DNA of 50,144 nucleotides from an uncultured Oscillibacter sp. Lineage in GTDB: Bacteria; Bacillota; Clostridia; Oscillospirales; Oscillospiraceae. A program made the translations under genes and the position numbers. The stretch lies in assembly GCF_900544955.1 (NCBI RefSeq), contig NZ_UQXD01000014.1, positions 1 through 50,144 of the forward strand, written 5' to 3'. A model generated the notes under the pieces. That model worked only from the letters and a program-made list of their open reading frames with translations. It had not been told where the DNA came from and did no database searches. Positions 34,135 to 40,278 of the stretch are shown here, piece after piece. The stretch's first letter is position 1. Each line of letters begins with the position of its first letter.

Positions 34135-34163
34135 TTGCATTTATACCCGAACCGCGCTATGAT
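34135..34163 (+). promoter_or_regulatory. Promoter of the threonine-aldolase-type gene
   Basis: TTGCAT (34135-34140), 17-base spacer, TATGAT (34158-34163), about 70 bases before the start. It lies in an AT-richer 257-bp region shared with the divergent DUF4358 gene, in which I see no further gene. Confidence 0.65.
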
Positions 34164-34232
34164 TGCAACATCAATTTCGTTACAGTTCGGCAATCCATTT
34201 TGTTACTTTTTCAGAAAGCAGGTCGAAACCCT

Positions 34233-35252
34233 ATGTACAGCTTCCGCAACGATTACAGCGAGGGGGCCCATCCCCGGGTCCTCCAGGCCCTTCTGGACAC
34301 CAATCTGGAGCAGACCTGCGGCTACGGTATGGACCGCCGGTGCACCGCCGCCGCAGACTTGATCCGGGGCCTGTGCCGGGCGCCGGAGGCCGCCGTCCAC
34401 TTCCTCACCGGCGGCACCCAGGCCAATCTGGTGGTCATCGACGCCCTGCTCCACTCCTACGAGGCGGTGATCGCCGCCCACACCGGCCACGTGAACGTCC
34501 ACGAGACCGGCGCCATTGAGGCCACCGGCCACAAAGTCTGCACCGCCCCCTCCCCCGACGGCAAGCTGACCCCCGCCCTGGTGGAGGCGGTAGTGGCCGC
34601 CCACAGCACAGAGCACATGGTCCATCCCCGCCTGGTGTACATCTCCGATTCCACGGAAACCGGCACCGTCTACTCCCGGGGAGAACTGACCGCCCTGCGC
34701 CGCTGCTGCGACGACAACGGCCTGCTGCTGTTTCTGGACGGCGCCCGGCTGGGTTCCGCCCTGACCTCCCCCGGCTGCGACGTGACGCTGCCGGACCTGG
34801 CGGCCCTCACCGACGCCTTCTATCTCGGCGGCACGAAAAACGGCGCCCTCTTCGGGGAGGCCCTGGTGCTCACCGTCCCCTGCCCCCACTTCCGCTGGCA
34901 TATGAAACAGCGGGGTGCCGTCCTGGCCAAGGGCCGGCTGCTGGGCGTCCAGTTCCAGGCGCTGCTGGAGGACGGGCTGTACTTTGACCTGGCCCGCCAC
35001 GCCAACGACATGGCCTTCCGCCTCCGGGACGGCGTCGCCGCCCTGGGCTATCCCTTCCCGGTGTCCTCCCCCTCCAACCAGCAGTTCCCCGTCCTGCCCA
35101 ACGCCGTGGTGGAGGCCCTCCAGGCCAAGGGCTACGAATTTGAGATCGACCACCCGGCGGACCGGGACCACACCTGCATCCGCCTGGTCACCAGCTGGGC
35201 CACCCTGCCGGAGGCGGTGGATGCCTTTTTGCGGGACCTGGCCGCCTGCTGA
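34233..35252 (+). CDS. Threonine aldolase-type PLP enzyme (beta-eliminating lyase family)
   Basis: A 339-residue fold-type I PLP enzyme: FRNDYSEGAHPRVLQALL at the start, FLTGGTQANLV (cofactor phosphate), AHTGHVNVHETGAIEATGHK, LFLDGARLGSAL (Asp to the pyridine N) and the Schiff-base Lys in FYLGGTKNGALFGEA. Low-specificity L-threonine aldolases cleave Thr to glycine and acetaldehyde; relatives with this motif set include other beta-hydroxy amino acid lyases. I use the ATG of MYSFRNDYS; the frame's upstream 58 codons are not conserved-looking and precede the promoter's -10. Confidence 0.87.
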   Translation: MYSFRNDYSEGAHPRVLQALLDTNLEQTCGYGMDRRCTAAADLIRGLCRAPEAAVHFLTGGTQANLVVIDALLHSYEAVIAAHTGHVNVHETGAIEATGHKVCTAPSPDGKLTPALVEAVVAAHSTEHMVHPRLVYISDSTETGTVYSRGELTALRRCCDDNGLLLFLDGARLGSALTSPGCDVTLPDLAALTDAFYLGGTKNGALFGEALVLTVPCPHFRWHMKQRGAVLAKGRLLGVQFQALLEDGLYFDLARHANDMAFRLRDGVAALGYPFPVSSPSNQQFPVLPNAVVEALQAKGYEFEIDHPADRDHTCIRLVTSWATLPEAVDAFLRDLAAC

Positions 35253-35260
35253 CCGCTTTG

Positions 35261-35299
35261 AAAAATCCCCGCTCTTTTTAGAAAAGAGCGGGGATTTTT
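35261..35299. terminator. Terminator after the threonine-aldolase-type gene
   Basis: A perfect 18-bp stem (35261-35278 with 35282-35299) including A- and T-tracts at its base, 8 bp after the stop. It isolates the SOS promoter that follows. Confidence 0.92.
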
Positions 35300-35322
35300 C
35301 CGCCTTTTTTCCCGAAATCCCC

Positions 35323-35371
35323 TTGACACGAACGTTTGTTCGAGTTATAGTAGGTGTAGAACAAAAGTTCG
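35323..35371 (+). promoter_or_regulatory. SOS promoter with two LexA boxes
   Basis: A near-perfect promoter: TTGACA (35323-35328), 17-base spacer, TATAGT (35346-35351). Box 1, CGAACGTTTGTTCG (35329-35342), fills the spacer and matches 13 of 14 positions of the Gram-positive LexA consensus CGAACRNRYGTTYG; box 2, AGAACAAAAGTTCG (35358-35371), matches 12 and covers the expected transcription start. This placement would block RNA polymerase tightly until DNA damage inactivates LexA. Confidence 0.9.
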
Positions 35372-35389
35372 AACTAGGAGGAATGGACC

Positions 35390-35515
35390 ATGACAGGCTG
35401 GACTTTCTTTTTCATTCTGGTGGGCGTGGCGTTTCTGACCGCCCAGCTCTTCCGCATCATCGACGCCATTGAGCGTCCCGCCCGGCATCCCCGCCGCCGG
35501 GCCACGGCCCGGTGA
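35390..35515 (+). CDS. Small SOS-controlled membrane protein (41 aa)
   Basis: Too short for usual gene finders. It encodes MTGWTFFFILVGVAFLTAQL, then FRIIDAIERPARHPRRRATAR: one hydrophobic segment (about 4-20) and an arginine-rich tail. AGGAGG lies 8 bases before the ATG; another ATG 7 bases earlier is in a different frame and too close to it. It is first after the LexA-controlled promoter and ends 9 bp before the radical SAM gene. SOS-induced small membrane proteins such as Caulobacter SidA or Bacillus YneA stop division; that role here is only an analogy. Confidence 0.7.
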   Translation: MTGWTFFFILVGVAFLTAQLFRIIDAIERPARHPRRRATAR

Positions 35516-35524
35516 GCTCCGGCC

Positions 35525-36805
35525 ATGGACGTCCTGGAAAAGCTGACCATCCTCACCGACGCCGCCAAGTACGACGCCGCCTGCACCTCCAGCGGCGGAA
35601 ACCGCACCGCCAAAAAGGGCTATATCGGCAACACCTCCTCTTCCGTGGCAGGGTGCTGCCACTCCTTTTCCGCCGACGGCCGGTGCGTCACGCTGCTGAA
35701 GGTGCTGCTGACCAACCGCTGCGTCTATGACTGCAAGTACTGCGTCAACCGCCGCAGCAACGGCGACATCCCCCGGGCCGCCTTCACGCCGGAGGAGCTG
35801 GCGGATTTGACCATCAGCTTCTACCGGCGGAATTATATCGAGGGCCTGTTCCTCTCCTCCGGCGTGTACCGCAGTCCGGACTACACCACGGAGCTGATGA
35901 TCCGGGCGCTGCGGCTGCTGCGGGAGCAGCACCGCTTCAACGGCTATATCCACGCCAAGGCCATCCCCGGCACCGCGCCGGAGCTGGTGGAGCAGCTGGG
36001 GCTGCTGGCGGACCGGCTCAGCGTCAACATCGAGTTGCCCTCGGAGGCGGGGCTCCGGGCCTTGGCCCCGGAGAAGACCAAGCACGCCATTCTCTCCCCC
36101 ATGCGGCAGATTCAAACCCGCGGCCGCCAGAGCCGGGAGGAGCTGACAAAGTACCGCCACGCCCCCAAGTTCGCCCCCGCCGGGCAGAGCACCCAGCTGA
36201 TCGTGGGCGCCACGGCGGACAGCGACCTCCACATCCTCCGGCTGACCCAGGGGCTGTACGACCGCTACCGGCTCAAACGGGTGTTCTACTCTGCCTATGT
36301 GCCGGTGGTGGAACACGCCCTGCTGCCCGCCAAGGACGTGAAGCCGCCCCTGCTGCGGGAGCACCGGCTGTACCAGGCGGACTGGCTGCTGCGGTTTTAC
36401 GGCTTCCGGGCGGAGGAGCTGCTGGACGAGGGCACGCCGGACTTCGACCCCCGGGTGGATCCCAAGTGCAGCTGGGCCCTGTCCCACCTGGACTTCTTCC
36501 CCGTGGAGGTGAACACCGCCGGCTACGAGACATTGCTCCGCGTCCCCGGCGTGGGCGTCACCTCCGCCAAGCGCATCCTCTCCGCCCGGCGGGCCGGCCG
36601 CCTGCATATCGACGATCTGCGCAAGCTGGGGGTGGTGATGAAGCGGGCCCAGTATTTTCTCACCGCCTCCGGCAAACTGGCGGAGGGACTGCGCTTCACC
36701 CCAGACAGCCTGCTCCGGGGGCTCATCGCCGCCGAGCGGCCCCAGCTGCCCCAGCAGGAGCTGGTACAGCTGTCCCTGTTCGACCCGGTGGGCGTCCCCG
36801 GATGA
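35525..36805 (+). CDS. Putative DNA modification/repair radical SAM protein (TIGR03916-type)
   Basis: A 426-residue radical SAM enzyme. The cluster motif is C66-x3-C70-x2-C73 in LTNRCVYDCKYCVNRR; other cysteines in AACTSSGG and GCCHSFSADGRC are typical of this family. The barrel follows to about residue 320, then a helix-hairpin-helix DNA-binding motif (LLRVPGVGVTSAKRILSARR, about 336-385), as seen in the family named putative DNA modification/repair radical SAM protein. It is always paired with the next gene's family. The reaction is not known. The LexA-controlled promoter supports a DNA repair role. The ATG has only a weak upstream site (GGTGAG), suggesting coupling with the small gene. Confidence 0.88.
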   Translation: MDVLEKLTILTDAAKYDAACTSSGGNRTAKKGYIGNTSSSVAGCCHSFSADGRCVTLLKVLLTNRCVYDCKYCVNRRSNGDIPRAAFTPEELADLTISFYRRNYIEGLFLSSGVYRSPDYTTELMIRALRLLREQHRFNGYIHAKAIPGTAPELVEQLGLLADRLSVNIELPSEAGLRALAPEKTKHAILSPMRQIQTRGRQSREELTKYRHAPKFAPAGQSTQLIVGATADSDLHILRLTQGLYDRYRLKRVFYSAYVPVVEHALLPAKDVKPPLLREHRLYQADWLLRFYGFRAEELLDEGTPDFDPRVDPKCSWALSHLDFFPVEVNTAGYETLLRVPGVGVTSAKRILSARRAGRLHIDDLRKLGVVMKRAQYFLTASGKLAEGLRFTPDSLLRGLIAAERPQLPQQELVQLSLFDPVGVPG

Positions 36806-36859
36806 CCCTTCCACACGCGGCCCCCGCCTCGGGGCGCCGCCCGCTTCGGAGAACTCGCC

Positions 36860-37720
36860 ATGTCCACAGAAATGGTCTACCTCTACGACGGCAGCTTTGA
36901 GGGCTTCCTCTGCTGCGTCTTCGACAGCTATGCCAACAAAGAAGTCCTCACCGCGATCTGCCGCGATGAGGACTTTGTGCCCACCCTCTTTGCCACCCGG
37001 TCCATCCAGACGGATCGGGACCACGCAAATCGGGTTCTTCGTAAAGTTGTAAAGTGTTCCCCCTACACAGCAGAGCTGCTGCACAAGGGCTTTCTCACCT
37101 GTCTGGAAAACCGGGAGCTGTTCCTCTACCGCCTGGTGGTGAAGCTGCTGCGGGAGGGACCCGGCTTTCTGCGGAACTATGCCGACGAGACGCTGCATCC
37201 CGTCTTGAAGGCGGTGCGGCACCTGGAGGGCGAGGCCCACCTGCTGAAGGGCTTCGTCCGGTTTTCCGAGCTGGGGGGCGTCCTGGGCGGGGAAATCCAG
37301 CCCAAAAACCGGGTGCTCCCCCTCCTGCGCAGCCACTTCTGCGCCCGGTATCAGAACGAGCGCTTCTTCCTCTACGACCGCACCCACCAGGAGGCGCTGT
37401 TCTACGCCAACGGCAAGGCCCTTATCCGCCCCCTGGAGGCATTCCAGATGGCGCCGCCGGACGAGACGGAGGCCCATTACCGCCTGCTGTGGAAGCGGTT
37501 TTACGACACCATCGCCATCAAAGAGCGGTACAATCCCCGCTGCCGCAGGACCAACATGCCCATGCGGTATTGGTCCACCATGACGGAGTTCCAGGGGGAG
37601 GAGCACTTCAGGGCCCAAAGCTCTCCCGCAGCCGCTGCAATCCCCGGCGCTCCAGCCGGGATATCTGCACCTGGGACACCTTTAGAATCCGGGCCGTCTG
37701 CTCCTGGGTCATCCCCTTGA
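36860..37720 (+). CDS. Partner of the radical SAM repair protein (TIGR03915/DUF4130-type)
   Basis: A 286-residue protein starting MSTEMVYLYDGSFEGFLCCVFDSY, with HPVLKAVRHLEGEAHLLKGFVRFSEL, FCARYQNERFFLYDRTHQEAL and RYNPRCRRTNMPMRYWSTMTEF, the features of the 'probable DNA metabolism protein' family (DUF4130). In other species this domain is often fused to a uracil-DNA-glycosylase-like domain; no such domain is present here. The family normally ends near MTEF (residue about 245); the last 40 residues (Ala/Pro/Ser-rich) are the antisense of sigF, so the frame runs through a lost stop and overlaps sigF by 113 bp. GGAG lies 9 bases before the ATG. Confidence 0.85.
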   Translation: MSTEMVYLYDGSFEGFLCCVFDSYANKEVLTAICRDEDFVPTLFATRSIQTDRDHANRVLRKVVKCSPYTAELLHKGFLTCLENRELFLYRLVVKLLREGPGFLRNYADETLHPVLKAVRHLEGEAHLLKGFVRFSELGGVLGGEIQPKNRVLPLLRSHFCARYQNERFFLYDRTHQEALFYANGKALIRPLEAFQMAPPDETEAHYRLLWKRFYDTIAIKERYNPRCRRTNMPMRYWSTMTEFQGEEHFRAQSSPAAAAIPGAPAGISAPGTPLESGPSAPGSSP

Positions 37721-38312
37721 AATAGCGGAGGAGAATGGTCATCCGCTCTTTCTCCGGCAGGCGGTCGATGGCCTCCCGCAGGGCGATGCGCTCCACCAGT
37801 CCCTCCTCCGGCGCCTCGGTGCCCAGGGTGCCCTCCAGGGTCAGCCCGTCCGCCGTCTCCTGCTGGAGGGATTCCGGCGCGTCAGTGGCCAGGTCCGTCT
37901 GGGCGATCTCCTCCGCCGTCAGCCCCGTGGCCTCCGACAGCTCGGAGAGGGCCGGCTCCCGGCCCAGGCGGTGCCGCAGGCGCTCCCGGACACCGTAAAG
38001 CATTTGTGCTTGCTCCCGGATGCTGCGCCCCACTTTCAGCGCGCCGTCGTCCCGGAGAAACCGGCGGATCTCCCCCGCGATCTTGGGCACCGCATAGGTG
38101 GAAAAACAGGTGCCGTAGGAGAAGTCAAACCCCTGCACCGCCTTCAAAAACCCCAGGCACCCCAGCTGGTACAGGTCCTCCGGGTCCACCCCCCGGCCGT
38201 AATACCGCCGCACCACGCTCCAGATGAGGCCGTTGTTCTCCACCACCGCCTGCTCGCAGGCCTCCCGGTCCCCCTCCTGGGCCGCCCGCAGCAGCTCCAG
38301 CGTGGCGCTCAT
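37608..38312 (-). CDS. sigF: RNA polymerase sporulation sigma factor SigF
   Basis: The first forespore-specific sigma factor. The 234 residues have region 2 (NNGLIWSVVRRYYGRGVDPEDLYQLGCLGFLKAVQGFDFSYGTCFSTYAVPKIAGEIRRFLRDDG), region 3 and region 4 (LPEKERMTILLRYFKGMTQEQTARILKVSQVQISRLERRGL). Identity as SigF rather than SigG comes from the operon spoIIAA-spoIIAB-sigF: its start overlaps the spoIIAB stop by 4 bp. It is held inactive by SpoIIAB until septation. Its 3' end overlaps the convergent gene by 113 bp. Confidence 0.94.
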   Translation of the reverse strand: MSATLELLRAAQEGDREACEQAVVENNGLIWSVVRRYYGRGVDPEDLYQLGCLGFLKAVQGFDFSYGTCFSTYAVPKIAGEIRRFLRDDGALKVGRSIREQAQMLYGVRERLRHRLGREPALSELSEATGLTAEEIAQTDLATDAPESLQQETADGLTLEGTLGTEAPEEGLVERIALREAIDRLPEKERMTILLRYFKGMTQEQTARILKVSQVQISRLERRGLQRLRESFGP

Positions 38313-38758
38313 TTCCCGGTTTTCAGCCGGGGGGCCAGCTTCTTCTTCATCACCACGCTGGTGCCCCGGCCCGGCACGGAGCGGATGGCCAGCTTGTCCA
38401 TGAAGCTCTCCATGATGGTGAAGCCCATGCCGCTGCGCTCCTCCCCGCCGGTGGTGAACATGGGCTGCCGGGCCTTGTCCACATCCGGGATGCCCCGCCC
38501 GTGGTCCTTCACCGTCAGCTCCAGGATGTTCCCCGGGCAGATGCGGGCCCGGACCACCACCTTGCCGATGGAGTCCGGATAGGCGTGGACGATGGCGTTG
38601 GTCACCGCCTCGCTGACGGCGGTTTTGATGTCCTCCAGCTCGTTGAGGGTGGGGTCCATCTGGGCCGCGAAGCAGGCCACGGCGGCCCGGGCAAAGCCCT
38701 CGTTGCTGCTGCGGCTGGGAAATTCCATGGTGACCTCGTTGGATGCCCTTGTTTTCAT
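38309..38758 (-). CDS. spoIIAB: Anti-sigma-F factor SpoIIAB (serine kinase)
   Basis: It binds and inhibits SigF and phosphorylates SpoIIAA. In 149 residues the GHKL ATPase boxes are clear: N box DIKTAVSEAVTNAIVHAY, G1 DHGRGIPDVDKAR, G2 EERSGMGFTIMESFMD, and the GTSVVMKKK end. Start MKTRASNEV is preceded by GAGGAGG at 11 bases; the frame's upstream extension runs into spoIIAA. It sits between spoIIAA (20 bp gap) and sigF (4 bp overlap). Confidence 0.95.
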   Translation of the reverse strand: MKTRASNEVTMEFPSRSSNEGFARAAVACFAAQMDPTLNELEDIKTAVSEAVTNAIVHAYPDSIGKVVVRARICPGNILELTVKDHGRGIPDVDKARQPMFTTGGEERSGMGFTIMESFMDKLAIRSVPGRGTSVVMKKKLAPRLKTGK

Positions 38759-38778
38759 CGTTATGTAAACCTCCTCTT

Positions 38779-39084
38779 TTATCGGATCGTCACTAGACGG
38801 CCAATGCCCGCGGCGTCCAGCACCCGTCTGGCCTGGGCCGGGACGTTGCACACCAACAGGCTGCCGTCCAGCAGCTGCATCCGCTGTTGGGCCCGCAGGA
38901 TCAGGGCAATGCCGGAGCTGTCCATAAAGGTGACGCCCGCCAGGTCCATGACCAGCTTGCGCGGCAGCGCCGCGTCGATGGCCTGCTCCACTTCCCGGAG
39001 CGCGTTGCGGGCGCCGTGGTGGTCCAGCTCCCCGCTGATCTCCAGCAGCAGGTTTCGGTCCGCGCTTTTGACTTGCAGTTCCAT
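38779..39084 (-). CDS. spoIIAA: Anti-sigma-F factor antagonist SpoIIAA
   Basis: A STAS-domain protein which, when unphosphorylated, frees SigF from SpoIIAB. The 101 residues contain LLLEISGELDHHGARNALRE and the phosphorylation site MDSSGIALIL, with Ser57 the probable target. The ATG at 39084 follows AGAGGCGAATCAT. It is first in the operon; the 120 bp upstream contains TTGATA with a 17-base spacer to AAAACT, and CCGGGAAAA, a rough sigma-H -35, but no promoter I trust. Confidence 0.93.
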   Translation of the reverse strand: MELQVKSADRNLLLEISGELDHHGARNALREVEQAIDAALPRKLVMDLAGVTFMDSSGIALILRAQQRMQLLDGSLLVCNVPAQARRVLDAAGIGRLVTIR

Positions 39085-39199
39085 ATGATTCGCCTCTTTT
39101 GTGGATAGTTTTCCCGGAAATGTGAGTTTTATCAACGGATGGCGGAGGGTCCGCCCCGGGGCGCCCCTCCGGAGGGGACGCAGCGGCCGCGCGCCGCGC

Positions 39200-39236
39200 A
39201 AAAAAATCACCGCAAGGCCTTTCGCCTTACGGTGAT
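39200..39236 (-). terminator. Terminator between the DUF3795 gene and spoIIAA
   Basis: A 13-bp stem with one G-T pair (39206-39218 with 39224-39236), 5-base loop and a run of six T's on the minus strand. It ends DUF3795 transcription and insulates the spoIIA operon. Confidence 0.85.
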
Positions 39237-39304
39237 GATACCATGTCCTTTTTTTGCATTCTGTCGAAATCCTAGGGGTTTCCCGGGAAAGTGCCCCAAT
39301 TTTT

Positions 39305-39853
39305 TCATTTCCCGCCGGTTTTTTTCCGCAGCTTCAAGACCACGCCCTGCCGCTCCGCGGCCTCCCCCAGCAGCGCCGCCGCCCGGGCGGCCCGCTCCTC
39401 CAGGGGCGCTTCCCCAACCTGCTCCAGCGTCTCCATCACGGAGCGCAGCGCCTCCAGCTCCAGCAGGTTCGCCGCCAGGGCAAACAGGGTTTTGCGCCGC
39501 CCGTCGTTGTGCTCCGCCAGCAGGCGGTCCAACATGGCGCGCCGCTCCCGCTGCTCCGCCCCGTAGGCCTCCGGGCCCATGCGGCGGGCTTTTTCCATGT
39601 CCGAACGGCGGTTGCGGGTGGTAATCAGCACGTCGTATGCGTCCCTCTCCGCATACCGGCCGCAGGGAAACGCCTCACACTGCCAGCAGTAGGCCACGCC
39701 GCCGTGGTCCAGGCTGCACCGGGCGACGGCGCAGCCCTGGTTCCCCGCCCCGCCGCCGCAGCCGGGGCAGTATCCGCCTAGGCGCATGGTGCAGAGGCCG
39801 CAGTTCAGCCCGCAGAGGGAAAACCACTGGTCTTCGCGTACAAACCCCTTCAC
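39305..39853 (-). CDS. DUF3795-type cysteine-rich protein
   Basis: A 182-residue protein with an N-terminal cysteine-rich zinc-binding-like region: LCGLNCGLCTMRLGGYCPGC, then CSLDHGGVAYCWQCEAFPCGRY, as in DUF3795 proteins. The rest is helical (MEKARRMGPEAYGAEQRERRAM, LLELEALRSVMETLEQ). Function is unknown. I start at a GTG (39851-39853) with GAGGAG about 8 bases upstream; the frame extends another 63 codons without a better site. A perfect hairpin lies just upstream of the ribosome site. Confidence 0.78.
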   Translation of the reverse strand: MKGFVREDQWFSLCGLNCGLCTMRLGGYCPGCGGGAGNQGCAVARCSLDHGGVAYCWQCEAFPCGRYAERDAYDVLITTRNRRSDMEKARRMGPEAYGAEQRERRAMLDRLLAEHNDGRRKTLFALAANLLELEALRSVMETLEQVGEAPLEERAARAAALLGEAAERQGVVLKLRKKTGGK

Positions 39854-40278
39854 GCCGCATCTCCTCTCCAGGCACCCGCAGACTGCGGGTGCCTTGCTCT
39901 TTTTGCCCTTGCCGGGGGACAGACGCCTTCCGCCCGCCGCAAGCCGCCGGACATCCACAGCGCCTCCGCCGCCTCTCACGGAATCCGTTTGCCGCACCGG
40001 GACTACCGCAAGCGCCGCTTGTCCTATAAGGTTATTTCCCATTACAGGTATTTCAAGCAGATCTTTTCCCGCGGAATCAGCGCCCTTCTCCGTCGGAGCG
40101 GCGGAAAACGGCGTTTGGGCGGCACGCAGAACAGCCGCCTTCCGGCGGCTGTTTGTTTACGGCAAACGCCCCGCCCCATTTTCGATGCCGCCGGGGACGG
40201 CGCCCTCTGGGCCACCCCGGACAGCATCTTTTCGCGCCGCCGGCTCCGGCGCCCCCAGCCGGGGGCGCCGGTCTGCGC
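39854..40278. other. Intergenic region between the DUF3795 gene and valS
   Basis: About 425 bp with no credible gene. It holds three hairpins: 39871-39880 with 39884-39893, in the 5' leader of the DUF3795 gene on the minus strand; 40130-40139 with 40144-40153 (loop TTCC); and the GC-rich one after valS. TTGAAA on the minus strand (40051-40056), with TAACCT 16 bases on, is a possible promoter for the DUF3795 gene, which would give it a leader of roughly 180 bases. Confidence 0.5.
40246..40271 (-). terminator. GC-rich hairpin after valS
   Basis: A perfect 11-bp stem (40246-40256 with 40261-40271), 4-base loop, 7 bp after the valS stop. There is no U-tract, only GAAAAG further on, so termination may depend on the second hairpin at 40130-40153. 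Confidence 0.5.

Noticed and set aside
33972..34193. 73-codon minus-strand open frame upstream of the DUF4358 gene
   Set aside because: No ribosome site, crosses the likely promoter region, and no protein-like pattern.
39261..39268. Spo0A box (CTGTCGAA) for the spoIIA operon
   Set aside because: Only 7 of 8 bases match, it is nearly 180 bp from the spoIIAA start, and a terminator lies between.
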